Position numbers and translations under genes: made by a program. Below the pieces are notes generated by a model, which saw only the letters and a list, made by a program, of their open reading frames with translations, was not told the DNA's origin and ran no database searches. Shown here piece after piece: positions 26,514-35,722 of a DNA stretch of 45,990 nt. Origin of the DNA: Treponema sp. GTDB taxonomy: Bacteria > Spirochaetota > Spirochaetia > Treponematales > Treponemataceae. Location: assembly GCA_017446265.1 (NCBI GenBank), contig JAFSRD010000029.1:1-45990 (forward strand), read 5' to 3'. Position 1 is the first letter of the stretch; every line of letters starts with the position of its first letter.

Positions 26514-26966
26514 ATGCTTATAAACATTTCTCCTGTCATCAGTCCGGAGTTGCTTTTTGTGCTTGATAAAATGGGGCACGGAGATGACATCGTTCTTGCC
26601 GATGCGTTTTTTCCTGCCGACACATGCAATGCGCGCGTAATACGGGCAGATGGAATTCGTATACCGCGTTTGCTTGATGGAATTCTTCGACTCATCAATC
26701 TCGACACATATGTTGCGTCTCCGCTTGTTATGATGGCGCCTGTTGCAGGTGATACGCTCGACATGTCTGTAGAGGAATCGTATAGAAAAGTGATTGATGC
26801 ATTCTATCCCAATACACCCGCGATAGAACGAATTGAGCGGTTTGCGTTTTATGAGCGTGCAAAATTGGCCTTTGCAGTTGTTGTGACGGGAGAAACAGTT
26901 CCATACGGAAATATTGTTTTGAAAAAAGGTGTTATTCCCATAGGACATGAGTTTCAATTCCTATGA
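26514..26966 (+). CDS. fucU: L-fucose mutarotase
   Basis: A 150-residue RbsD/FucU-family protein. [16 protein letters not shown] (20-35) contains the catalytic His22 and Asp30, and the C-terminal [16 protein letters not shown] holds the sugar-contacting Tyr and the aromatic stretch. FucU interconverts alpha and beta L-fucose, feeding the isomerase. The ATG is preceded by AGGA at about 7 nt. It is the first gene of the fucose operon. FucU rather than RbsD is supported by the downstream fucI, fucA and kinase genes. Confidence 0.9.
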   Translation: MLINISPVISPELLFVLDKMGHGDDIVLADAFFPADTCNARVIRADGIRIPRLLDGILRLINLDTYVASPLVMMAPVAGDTLDMSVEESYRKVIDAFYPNTPAIERIERFAFYERAKLAFAVVVTGETVPYGNIVLKKGVIPIGHEFQFL

Positions 26967-26999
26967 GCGCGTTGGGAATGACAGCTTAAAAAATAAATA

Positions 27000-27016
27000 A
27001 TCTGCAAAGTGCAGAT
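27000..27016 (+). other. Small hairpin abutting the binding-protein ribosome site
   Basis: ATCTGC (27000-27005) pairs with GCAGAT (27011-27016) around AAAGT, ending directly before AGGAGG. A stem here may protect the downstream mRNA or raise expression of the binding protein above fucU. Confidence 0.4.
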
Positions 27017-27028
27017 AGGAGGAATTAT

Positions 27029-28105
27029 ATGAAAAAAATTTATGCTGTTTTTTGTCTCTTGTTTGCAGGCTTCAGTTTTGCATTTGCAACAGGCTCAAGC
27101 GATTCAAGCAAAACGATTGTTATGGGTGCGTTGATTCGAAACTTGAATGAAACATTTGTGCGTGATTATGCTGACAACTTAAAAAAACTTGCACGAGAAA
27201 ACAATGTTCAACTCAAACTGCTTGATGGAAACGGCGATGTAGCGACACAGCTTGATCAGTTGAAAACGCTGCTTTCGCAAGGCGTTAAGTATTTTGTCAT
27301 CATTCCGCAAGATACTGGCGCTACTGAACAAATGGCACAACTTATTAAAGCGAAAGATGGTGCTGCGGCATTCTCAAATATACAACCTTCTGTGGCGGCG
27401 TTAAAAACTAGTACAAATTTTTACTTCGCTTCATCGCCAGAAACAGTTGCCGGTGAGTATCAAGCAAAAATTATAGACGACTACTTTAAAAAATATCCTG
27501 CGAAAGCGCCAAATAAAATTATTAATATGATTCTTATTAACGGGCAGCTCGGTCATCCTGCGCAGGTAAATCGACGGCGCGGCGTCATAAACGGGCTTAA
27601 AAGCCGTGGGTGGCAAGTGAATATTGTCGTAGAAGACACCGCGAACTGGGGCGCTGCCGAAGCACAGGCAAAGATGGATGCGTGGCTTGCCGCATTTGCA
27701 GGAAAATTCAATGTTGTCGTTGCGCAAAATGATGATATGGCGCTTGGCGCAATCGAATCAATGCTTATCAATAAATATACAGATAATCCAAACGACGTGA
27801 CAAAAGATGTTGATGGCGACGGTACGGTGTTGCGCGTTCCTGTGCTTGGCATTGATGCGACTGAAACAGGGCGTCGCTCAATGGCTGAATCTAAAATGTA
27901 TGCAACTGTTCTTCAAGATTCTGTAGGACAATCAACGACAGCGTTTGAGCTTGTGTACCAGTGTGCGGTGAATGGAACGGCAATAGGCTATACAACACGA
28001 AGCGGGCTTGCAGCAGCAACACGCGTTACCGACGAAGAGCCTGTTACCGATGCTGCTGTCCTTGCGCAATGCTTCCTTGTTCCTTTCAAGCCGGTAACGC
28101 GTTGA
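27029..28105 (+). CDS. Sugar ABC transporter periplasmic binding protein (probable L-fucose)
   Basis: A 358-residue RbsB/XylF-type protein. The signal peptide MKKIYAVFCLLFAGFSFAFA is cleaved before a short linker; no lipobox Cys is seen, so it should be free in the periplasm. TIVMGALIRNLNETFVRDYA is the first strand-loop of the fold. VKYFVIIPQDTGATEQM and VVAQNDDMALGAIESM are the conserved hinge and sugar-contacting blocks. AGGAGG is 6 nt before the ATG. It begins 62 bp after fucU. Ligand assignment is from context. Confidence 0.88.
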   Translation: MKKIYAVFCLLFAGFSFAFATGSSDSSKTIVMGALIRNLNETFVRDYADNLKKLARENNVQLKLLDGNGDVATQLDQLKTLLSQGVKYFVIIPQDTGATEQMAQLIKAKDGAAAFSNIQPSVAALKTSTNFYFASSPETVAGEYQAKIIDDYFKKYPAKAPNKIINMILINGQLGHPAQVNRRRGVINGLKSRGWQVNIVVEDTANWGAAEAQAKMDAWLAAFAGKFNVVVAQNDDMALGAIESMLINKYTDNPNDVTKDVDGDGTVLRVPVLGIDATETGRRSMAESKMYATVLQDSVGQSTTAFELVYQCAVNGTAIGYTTRSGLAAATRVTDEEPVTDAAVLAQCFLVPFKPVTR

Positions 28106-28185
28106 CACTCGTAGAGCTGTCTGATGAAGATGGCTCCATACGCTTTAAGATTTCTGCAAAATAATTTTTTATTAAAGAGAATGCA

Positions 28186-29700
28186 ATGAGTGAAGAATAC
28201 ATTCTAAAAATGGAAAAAATCACAAAGACTTTTCCCGGCGTGCTCGCTCTTGATGGTGTTTCGTTGTATGTAAGACCGGGAACAGTCCATGCGCTCATGG
28301 GCGAAAATGGCGCAGGAAAGTCAACTTTGATGAAATGCCTTTTTGGAATATATCTGCTCGACAGCGGAAAAATAATATTCAAAGGCAAGGAAGTGAAATT
28401 TCGCGATGCAAAAGATGCACTTGAAGCAGGCATTTCAATGATTCATCAAGAACTGCTCAATGTTCCACAGCGGACTGTTGCACAAAATATTTGGCTTGGA
28501 CGCGAACCGTTGCAGAAAAACAACCGCATCCCGCTCATTGATAAAAAAAAGATGCTGGCGGATACTGTTCAACTTTTTACGCAACTTGGCATAGAGCACA
28601 TTGCGCCGCACACGCCCATGAAAGCGCTTTCAATTGCAGAACAGCAACTTTGTGAAATTGCCAAAGCCGTTTCATATAATGCTTCTGTAGTCGTCATGGA
28701 CGAACCAACATCGTCGCTATCTGAACGTGAAGTTGCGCACCTGTTTAAAATAGTCAATGACCTTCGTGCAAAAGGCGTTGCAATTATTTTTATCTCTCAT
28801 CGCATGAATGAAGTTTTTCAAATTGCAGATGAAATCACTGTTATGCGCGACGGTACAAAAGCAGGAACATATAACGCACGTGATTTAAATGAAGATGCAT
28901 TGATAAATTTAATGATAGGTCGTGTTACCAAGCAACGTTTTCCGCTGCTGGAAGTTATGCCGGGTAAAGTATGCCTTCGCGTGCAGCATCTGACTTCTGA
29001 AAATCCTGCGTCGTTTAAAGATGTGTCGTTTGACTTGCGCAAGTCGGAAATACTTGGACTTGGTGGACTTGTGGGAGCGCAGCGTACAGAACTTGTGGAA
29101 TCGCTGTTCGGCTTGCGGAAAATTAAGTCGGGAAGAATCGAAATCAATGGCAAAGAAATCTCTATTCGCTCTCCGCATGATGCAATAAAGAATAGGATTG
29201 GATTGATTACAGAAGACCGGCGAGGGTCAGGAATTTTCCCGCTTCTTTCAATCACAACAAATACCGCTATTGCAGGCATTGAACGGTATTTAAACAAGCT
29301 GCACCTTATTAATCATAAAAAACTTGCTGACAAAGCCGCTGACATAAACAAGCAGTTGAAAACGAAAATGCCTTCCATGCAGACAGCGATTAAAAATCTA
29401 TCGGGAGGCAATCAGCAAAAAGTGATTGTGGGCAGGTATCTTATGATATCGCCCGACATATTGATTATGGACGAACCGACTCGTGGAATTGATGTCGGTG
29501 CTAAATATGAGATTTATATGATTATGGCTGAACTTATCAAAGCGGGAAAATCGATAATTATGGTTTCTTCCGAAATGCCCGAATTGCTTGGAATGTCTAC
29601 GCGCGTTGCAATATTATGCGATGGAAAACTGACCGGCATACTTGATAAAAAAGATGCAACGCAGTCTGCCGTTATGCGTCTTGCCACACAATTCTCGTAA
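28186..29700 (+). CDS. Sugar ABC transporter ATPase, duplicated RbsA type
   Basis: A 504-residue protein with two ABC cassettes. The first has Walker A GENGAGKST, a signature region around ALSIAEQQL and Walker B VVVMDEPTSSLSE. The second has a degenerate Walker A (GGLVGAQRTE, normal for this subfamily), signature LSGGNQQK and Walker B ILIMDEPTRGIDVG. It energises import with the permease that follows 25 bp later. The ATG at 28186 is preceded by AGAG, a modest ribosome site. Confidence 0.93.
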   Translation: MSEEYILKMEKITKTFPGVLALDGVSLYVRPGTVHALMGENGAGKSTLMKCLFGIYLLDSGKIIFKGKEVKFRDAKDALEAGISMIHQELLNVPQRTVAQNIWLGREPLQKNNRIPLIDKKKMLADTVQLFTQLGIEHIAPHTPMKALSIAEQQLCEIAKAVSYNASVVVMDEPTSSLSEREVAHLFKIVNDLRAKGVAIIFISHRMNEVFQIADEITVMRDGTKAGTYNARDLNEDALINLMIGRVTKQRFPLLEVMPGKVCLRVQHLTSENPASFKDVSFDLRKSEILGLGGLVGAQRTELVESLFGLRKIKSGRIEINGKEISIRSPHDAIKNRIGLITEDRRGSGIFPLLSITTNTAIAGIERYLNKLHLINHKKLADKAADINKQLKTKMPSMQTAIKNLSGGNQQKVIVGRYLMISPDILIMDEPTRGIDVGAKYEIYMIMAELIKAGKSIIMVSSEMPELLGMSTRVAILCDGKLTGILDKKDATQSAVMRLATQFS

Positions 29701-29725
29701 TCTCTGTTGCATAAGGAGGAGAAAG

Positions 29726-30727
29726 ATGATTGCTGGGAAAAAATCGCATACAACGCCAATGTCGCTGATTAGAGATATGAGCCGCAAACATACGAATTAT
29801 CTGACATTTACGGCACTTGTTCTTGTACTCGGCATATTGACACGGGGACAAGGGTTGAAGTATGACTCCATCCAGAATCTTGTCATTGCAGAAGCGGTGC
29901 GCTCGTTTACTGCGCTCGGCGTCGGCATGATAATCATAACGCGTGGCATAGACCTCTCCATTGGATATGTCATTTGCCTTACGACAAGCATTGCCGCTTC
30001 ATTTGCGCAAAATGCTGATTACACTTCGGCAATGTATCCCGGCGTCGATTTTCCATTGTGGCTTCCAATACTTGCTGCAATTTGTGTCGGCATGATTGTT
30101 GGCGCGTTCAATGGCATACTTGTTGCCTATGCAAAGCTGCCGCCGTTTATCGCTACGCTCGGCACGCTGTCGCTTGCACGAGGTGCGCAGCTTATCTACA
30201 CGCAGGCAAAAGTGGTTGGCAGCTTGAAAGATTCATACAAGCATATTGCACAAGGAACAATCGGACCTATTCCGCATTTAGTAATTTATGTCATCATTGC
30301 AGCATTTGTTGTATGGCTCATTTTAAATCATACGAGGCTCGGCGCAAATTTATATGCGATTGGCGGCAATCCGCAAGCTGCACGTGTAGCAGGCATACAC
30401 GTTGAACGTGACATTGTTTTTGTTTACACATTTGCGGGCATGATGTATGGAATCGGCGGCGCGCTGATGGCATCGCGACTCGGTCTTGCAAACTCGTTGA
30501 CTGGCAACGGCATGGAACTTGACGCGATTGCAGCGGTAACTATTGGAGGCATCTCTCAAACAGGCGGTGTTGGAACGATGGGCGGCATGATTGTCGGCGT
30601 GCTCACATTGGGAATTATCAACTACGGCATGACCTATCTGGGAATTGATTCATATTATCAGTTGCTTATGAAAGGAGCCATTATCATCATTGCAGTATTC
30701 TTTGATATGCGCAAACACGCGCGCTAG
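29726..30727 (+). CDS. Sugar ABC transporter permease, RbsC type
   Basis: The ATG at 29726 follows AGGAGGAG at 4-5 nt; the upstream extension to 29642 overlaps the ATPase gene and is not credible. The 333-residue protein has about nine hydrophobic helices. ITRGIDLSIGYV is the conserved first-half signature, and AIGGNPQAARVAGI with AAVTIGGISQTGGVGTMGG are the conserved cytoplasmic loop and later signature of the RbsC/XylH family. Two copies would form the channel for the binding protein and ATPase encoded upstream. Confidence 0.93.
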   Translation: MIAGKKSHTTPMSLIRDMSRKHTNYLTFTALVLVLGILTRGQGLKYDSIQNLVIAEAVRSFTALGVGMIIITRGIDLSIGYVICLTTSIAASFAQNADYTSAMYPGVDFPLWLPILAAICVGMIVGAFNGILVAYAKLPPFIATLGTLSLARGAQLIYTQAKVVGSLKDSYKHIAQGTIGPIPHLVIYVIIAAFVVWLILNHTRLGANLYAIGGNPQAARVAGIHVERDIVFVYTFAGMMYGIGGALMASRLGLANSLTGNGMELDAIAAVTIGGISQTGGVGTMGGMIVGVLTLGIINYGMTYLGIDSYYQLLMKGAIIIIAVFFDMRKHAR

Positions 30728-30736
30728 GAGGCATGT

Positions 30737-31441
30737 ATGAATGTGCAGGAAGCAAAAGAGCAGGTTTGTGATGTCTGCCATAAAATGTGGCAGCTTGGTT
30801 GGGTTGCGGCAAACGACGGAAATGTTTCGGCAAGACTTGATGACGGTACGTTTATAGTAACACCGACAGGAATAAGCAAAAGTTTTATCACAGAGGAAAA
30901 GCTGATTAGGATAGATGACAAAATGAACATTGTTGAAGCTGTTGAAATGTATCGGCCATCGAGTGAACTAAAAATGCACATGCGGTGCTATGAAAAACGC
31001 AGCGATGTAAAAAGCGTTGTCCATGCGCATCCACCGTCAGCAACAGGATTTGCTGTGGCTCATCGGTCGATGGACATGTACAACTTAATTGAAGACGTGG
31101 CAGTCATTGGCGCTGTTCCGCTCACGCCGTATGGAACGCCATCAACAGAGGAAGTGCCCGATGCGATTGAACCGTATCTTGAGAATCACGATGTGATGCT
31201 CCTTGAAAATCACGGTGCATTGACAATGGGCTCAGATATAATCACCGCGTATTACCGCATGGAAAGCCTTGAGCTGTGGGCAAAGACCACTATAAATGCA
31301 ATTATACTCGGCGGCAGTTACGACATAAGCAGAGCAAATATTGACAAGCTTATTGATTTGCGCGGCTACTACAAAGTGAGCGGCAGGCATCCTGGCTATG
31401 TGAAATTTCCGAAACGCAGCGACATTCCTGCGGATAGATAA
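30737..31441 (+). CDS. fucA: L-fuculose-1-phosphate aldolase
   Basis: A 234-residue class II aldolase/RhaD/FucA-family enzyme. VHAHPPSATGFAVAH provides two zinc-binding His residues and the ENHGALTMG block carries the third His region; the early NDGNVSARLDD and TPTGISKSF are the phosphate-contacting loops of the family. It cleaves L-fuculose-1-phosphate to dihydroxyacetone phosphate and L-lactaldehyde. AGGAGG lies 6 nt before the ATG, and the gene starts 9 bp after the permease. Specificity is by context; the family also includes rhamnulose and ribulose phosphate enzymes. Confidence 0.88.
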   Translation: MNVQEAKEQVCDVCHKMWQLGWVAANDGNVSARLDDGTFIVTPTGISKSFITEEKLIRIDDKMNIVEAVEMYRPSSELKMHMRCYEKRSDVKSVVHAHPPSATGFAVAHRSMDMYNLIEDVAVIGAVPLTPYGTPSTEEVPDAIEPYLENHDVMLLENHGALTMGSDIITAYYRMESLELWAKTTINAIILGGSYDISRANIDKLIDLRGYYKVSGRHPGYVKFPKRSDIPADR

Positions 31442-31454
31442 ACGGGATGATGCT

Positions 31455-32879
31455 ATGAGCGCTGTACTTGCATTTGATTTTGGCGCGTCGAGCGGCCGTG
31501 CCATTAAAACTTTTTTTTCAAAAGGTGCGCTTCGTTGCGAAGAAGTGCATCGATTTGCAAATGTGCCTGTTGAAAAAGACGGTACGCTGCATTGGGATTT
31601 TGAAAAACTTGTAGAAGAAATCCACGCAGGCATTGAGAAGGCAGGTGCATTCGACAGCCTCGCATTTGATACGTGGGGAGTTGATTTTGGACTGCTCGGC
31701 AAAGATGGTGCGCTTATCGATTTGCCAGTGCATTATCGAGATAAACGTACAAGCGGCATTTTGGAAAAAGCAGCATCTGTTATGCCGCTGGAAGAGTTAT
31801 ATCGAGAAACAGGGAATCAGATACTGGAACTCAACACGCTGTTCCAACTTTTTTCAATATGCCGCATGCCGCTGTTTCAAAAAGCTGCCCGTTTGCTTTT
31901 TATGCCCGATTTGTTTGCGCATGCACTCGGCGCGCAAAGTGCATGTGAATATACAATTGCTTCTACAAGTCAGATGTTCAATATTTCAAAGCGTGCATGG
32001 AGCGCTGCAACACTGGATGCGTTTGCCATTCCTCATGCGCTGTTTGCTCCGTTTGTCGAAAGCGGCACGGCAATAGGCACGCACAATGGAGCAAAAATAG
32101 TTGCTGCCGCGCATGACACTCAGTGCGCTATTGCAGCAATGCCCTGCACGCAGGATGCAGAACATGCTGCATTTCTTTCGTGCGGCACATGGAGCCTGCT
32201 CGGCATGGAACTTGACGCCCCTGTGCTTTCGGCTGAAAGTTTCCATGCGGGTCTTTCAAATGAACTCGGTGCAAATGGCAAAATCAATTATTTAAAAAAT
32301 ATTATCGGTTTGTGGCTCATTCAAGAGTGCAGGGGAGCATGGGCGCAGCAAGGACATGCGCATTCGTTTGATGAACTTGAAAATCTGGCAAATCATTCAA
32401 TGCCGTTGCGCTGTTTCATCGATGTCGATGATGCTCAGTTCGTGTCGCCAGGAGACATTCCTGAAAAAATTATTAATTATTGTAAAAAGACAAATCAGCA
32501 TGTTCCGCAATCTGTGGGAGAAATAATGCGCTGCATTTACGAAAGTCTTGCATTGAAATACCGCGTTGCAGTAAAACAGCTTGAAAATCTTACGGGAAAA
32601 AAGATAGCGGTGATTCATATGCTTGGCGGCGGTGCAAGAGACGTGACGCTTTGTAAATTCACAGCGGATTGCTGCAATGTTCCTGTAGTTGCGGGGCCGA
32701 TAGAAGCAGCGGCGCTTGGCAATAGCATTATTCAACTTGTTGCGCTTGGTGAGATTGCTGCTATTGATGAAGGGCGCCGTATTATTGCCGGCACTGAAAT
32801 GATAAAGCGGTTTTCTCCAGTGCATTCGGAAGCATGGGAAAACGCATGGGAATTATATTGTTCATTATTTTGCAAATAA
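31455..32879 (+). CDS. RhaB-type FGGY sugar kinase, probable L-fuculokinase
   Basis: A 474-residue FGGY kinase. The N-terminal phosphate loop VLAFDFGASSGRAI and FDTWGVDFGLLG are typical of RhaB (rhamnulokinase). AHDTQCAIAAMP and FLSCGTWSLLG mark the middle, and HMLGGGARDVTLCKFTADCC the ATP-binding C-terminal domain. Together with fucI and fucA it should phosphorylate L-fuculose at C1; in several gut bacteria this step is done by a RhaB-like enzyme rather than by classical FucK. It starts 13 bp after fucA. Rhamnulokinase activity is the alternative. Confidence 0.85.
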   Translation: MSAVLAFDFGASSGRAIKTFFSKGALRCEEVHRFANVPVEKDGTLHWDFEKLVEEIHAGIEKAGAFDSLAFDTWGVDFGLLGKDGALIDLPVHYRDKRTSGILEKAASVMPLEELYRETGNQILELNTLFQLFSICRMPLFQKAARLLFMPDLFAHALGAQSACEYTIASTSQMFNISKRAWSAATLDAFAIPHALFAPFVESGTAIGTHNGAKIVAAAHDTQCAIAAMPCTQDAEHAAFLSCGTWSLLGMELDAPVLSAESFHAGLSNELGANGKINYLKNIIGLWLIQECRGAWAQQGHAHSFDELENLANHSMPLRCFIDVDDAQFVSPGDIPEKIINYCKKTNQHVPQSVGEIMRCIYESLALKYRVAVKQLENLTGKKIAVIHMLGGGARDVTLCKFTADCCNVPVVAGPIEAAALGNSIIQLVALGEIAAIDEGRRIIAGTEMIKRFSPVHSEAWENAWELYCSLFCK

Positions 32880-32900
32880 TTTTTTAACAAGGAGAAACAT

Positions 32901-34685
32901 ATGCTGTATCCAAAAATCGGTATTCGTCCAGTTATAGACGGGCGATGGGGAGGAGTTCGTGAGAGTCTTGAAAAACAGACAATGAGCATGGCACACCGTG
33001 CAGCCGAGCTTATATCTAAAAACATACGGTATCCTGATGGCACTCCTGCTCAATGCGTCATAGGGTGTACAACAATCGGTGGAGGCGCAGAGGCGGCGCT
33101 TGTTGCCGAGCAGTTTTCAAAAGAAAATGTTGTTGCAACGCTTTCCGTAACGCCGTGCTGGTGCTATGGCATGGAAACGTTCGACATGGAGCCGAACACA
33201 ATCAAAGCGGTGTGGGGATTCAATGGCACTGAACGACCAGGTGCAGTGTATCTTGCAGCAGTTCTTGCAGCTCACGCCCAGCGCGGACTTCCTGCGTTTT
33301 CAATTTATGGTCGCGACGTGCAGGAAAAAGATGATGAGTCCATGCCTTCCGATGTTGCAGAAAAAATTCTCCGTTTTGCGCGATGCGCTATTGCAGTCGG
33401 GTGGATGCGGAATAAAGCATATGTCAACATAGGTGCGGTTTCGATGGGCATTGCGGGAAGTTTTTGTGATGCAACTGTTTTGCAAAACTATTTTAACATC
33501 AGAGCAGAATGGGTAGATGAAGTAGAAATCCTGCGGCGCATTGCGCTTGGCATTTACGATGGCGATGAATATAAAAAAGCGCGCGAATGGGTACGAAAAA
33601 ATTGCCCTGAAGGATTTGACATAAATGACGGTAAAAATTTTCCCGAAGTTATCACAAAATCAAAATATATTAAAGCTGATGAAGATTGGGATTTCATTGT
33701 AAAGATGACAATCATTATTCGCGACATTCTGTTCGGAAATCAAAAGCTCATTGCACTTGGCTGGCATGAAGAAGCGCTTGGGCGCAATGCTATTGCTGGT
33801 GGTTTTCAAGGACAGCGGCAGTGGACAGACTGGCTGCCAAATGCAGATTTTACAGAATCAATTCTCGCCTCTACATTTGATTGGAATGGCACGCGCCCGC
33901 CCATTCCGTTTGCAACAGAAAATGATGTGTGCAACAGTGTTTCAATGATGCTCGGCACGCTTGTTTCCCATTCAGCTCCGTGCTTCCATGACGTGCGCAC
34001 TTATTGGAGTCCTGATGCAGTGCAACGTGTTGCAGGAACAAAGCCACAGGGCAGTGCGGCGAACGGCTTTTTGCATCTTATTAATTCTGGGGCAACAGCA
34101 CTTGATGAAACAGGCGCATGCGTGAACAGCAGCGGCGAGCACGTTATGAAACCGTTCTGGGAAATGACTGATAGCGATGTCGATGCATGTTTGAAAGCGA
34201 CAGACTGGTGTCGTGCAAATTATGAGTATTTCCGCGGTGGTGGATTCTCCAGCCACTTCCGTTGTCGTGCGGAGATGCCTGTTACGATGCTCCGTTTTAA
34301 TATAGTCGATGGCATTGGCCCTATGCTGCAAATTGCTGAAGGCGTTACCTGCAATTTGCCAGACAACATGCACAACCTCATTGACAAGCGAACTGATCCC
34401 GCATGGCCAACTATTTGGTTTGCGCCGCGCCTTACAGGAAAAGGTGCATTTGCCGATGTGTACGCTGTCATGGCAAACTGGGGTGCGAATCACGGCGTTA
34501 CAGTGTACGGACATGTCGGGGCAGATTTGATTACGCTTGCAGCAATGCTGCGCATACCAATTGCAATGAGCAATGTGCCTGAAGAGAAAATATACAGGCC
34601 GCACAGCTGGGCAAGCTTTGGTACGGAAGATATGCAAGCCGCAGACTATGCTGCCTGCAAATTCTACGGACCGTTGTATCGCTAG
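32901..34685 (+). CDS. fucI: L-fucose isomerase
   Basis: A 594-residue enzyme, equal to the usual length. KIGIRPVIDGRWGGVRESLE is the diagnostic N-terminus. Manganese and substrate residues are expected in GMETFDMEP, FGFNG-type and GWHEEALGRNAIAGGFQGQRQW blocks, all present, and in the final GAFADVYAVMANWGANHG segment. It converts L-fucose to L-fuculose, and L-arabinose-like sugars in relatives. AAGGAG sits 6 nt before the ATG. It is the last gene of the operon; I see no terminator in the 113 bp that follow. Confidence 0.96.
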   Translation: MLYPKIGIRPVIDGRWGGVRESLEKQTMSMAHRAAELISKNIRYPDGTPAQCVIGCTTIGGGAEAALVAEQFSKENVVATLSVTPCWCYGMETFDMEPNTIKAVWGFNGTERPGAVYLAAVLAAHAQRGLPAFSIYGRDVQEKDDESMPSDVAEKILRFARCAIAVGWMRNKAYVNIGAVSMGIAGSFCDATVLQNYFNIRAEWVDEVEILRRIALGIYDGDEYKKAREWVRKNCPEGFDINDGKNFPEVITKSKYIKADEDWDFIVKMTIIIRDILFGNQKLIALGWHEEALGRNAIAGGFQGQRQWTDWLPNADFTESILASTFDWNGTRPPIPFATENDVCNSVSMMLGTLVSHSAPCFHDVRTYWSPDAVQRVAGTKPQGSAANGFLHLINSGATALDETGACVNSSGEHVMKPFWEMTDSDVDACLKATDWCRANYEYFRGGGFSSHFRCRAEMPVTMLRFNIVDGIGPMLQIAEGVTCNLPDNMHNLIDKRTDPAWPTIWFAPRLTGKGAFADVYAVMANWGANHGVTVYGHVGADLITLAAMLRIPIAMSNVPEEKIYRPHSWASFGTEDMQAADYAACKFYGPLYR

Positions 34686-34764
34686 TTTCATGTGATTGCC
34701 TGCATAGCGGGAAACATCAGTTGATTTGCGCAGATATATAGTCGGGATTTGCTCATTGCCCCAT

Positions 34765-34792
34765 TTCGCATTTTGATGATTTTTGCTATAGT
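34765..34792 (+). promoter_or_regulatory. Promoter for the fructosamine kinase gene, leaderless
   Basis: TTCGCA (34765-34770), 16 nt, TATAGT (34787-34792), then 6 nt to ATG 34799. Confidence 0.45.
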
Positions 34793-34798
34793 TGCCGT

Positions 34799-35722
34799 AT
34801 GGCACAGACAGTACCGCAATTTACATCGCTTGCGCATGCGCTTGCATCGCTTTTTGGCAATGCTGTTTCAGTTGTGCATGCTGAAAAACTTTCAGGTGGC
34901 GATATAAACAAAGCGTATGGGCTGACGCTTTCAAACGGAACGTGCATTTTTATGAAAGCGAATGCAAAAGAAAATGCTGCGTTTTTCACGGCGGAAGCGG
35001 CGGGGCTTTTTGCAATTGCATCAACACGGACAATCAATGTTCCGCGCGTGCTATGCTGCGGCACGGACCCCGGCGAACAAGCGGGCTATTCGTTTTTGCT
35101 TTTAGAATATATTGCGCCGCGCAAAAAAAATGCATCATACTGGGAAACGTTCGGACATGAGCTTGCGTTGCTTCACAAAGCGGAGTGCGCGTCGTTTTCG
35201 TGCGGCAAGTTGTTTGGCTTTACGGAAAATAATTTTATCGGCGCTACAGCCCAAATCAACAATCCACACAACTCGTGGATTGATTTTTTTCGCGAGTGTC
35301 GCCTTGTGCCGCAGTTTCAAAAAGCATCGCAGTATTTTGACAATGCACTGCAACGAAAAATTACGAAGTTACTCGACAAGCTTGACGAGTTTATCGTTGA
35401 GCCTGCATCTCCGTCGCTTGTGCATGGAGATTTATGGAGCGGAAACGTCATGTGCGGCGGCGACGGCAAAGCGCATCTCATAGACCCTGCGTGCTATTGC
35501 GGCAATCGCGAAATCGACATAGCGATGACAGAGTTGTTCGGCAGTTTTCCAAGCGCGTTTTACGATGCGTACAACGAATCATATAAACTTGAAAGCGGCT
35601 ATGAAATGCGGCGTGACATGTACAATTTGTATCAACTGTTAAATCACTTGAACTTGTTTGGGCGCACGTATTTTTGCCCGGTATGCGATATAATAAATGA
35701 GTATGTCGGAGGAGCAACGTGA
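34799..35722 (+). CDS. Fructosamine kinase family protein
   Basis: A 307-residue phosphotransferase with an aminoglycoside-kinase-like fold. EKLSGGDINKAYGL is the N-terminal nucleotide-binding strand. LVHGDLWSGNVM holds the catalytic Asp, and IDPACYCGNREIDIAM the magnesium-binding Asp and the family's hallmark block. FN3K-type enzymes phosphorylate fructosamines or ribulosamines on glycated proteins so that the sugar falls off. Translation is leaderless (TATAGT 6 nt upstream). It overlaps the next gene by 4 nt, linking protein deglycation to a flavodoxin/ferredoxin protein. Confidence 0.88.
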   Translation: MAQTVPQFTSLAHALASLFGNAVSVVHAEKLSGGDINKAYGLTLSNGTCIFMKANAKENAAFFTAEAAGLFAIASTRTINVPRVLCCGTDPGEQAGYSFLLLEYIAPRKKNASYWETFGHELALLHKAECASFSCGKLFGFTENNFIGATAQINNPHNSWIDFFRECRLVPQFQKASQYFDNALQRKITKLLDKLDEFIVEPASPSLVHGDLWSGNVMCGGDGKAHLIDPACYCGNREIDIAMTELFGSFPSAFYDAYNESYKLESGYEMRRDMYNLYQLLNHLNLFGRTYFCPVCDIINEYVGGAT

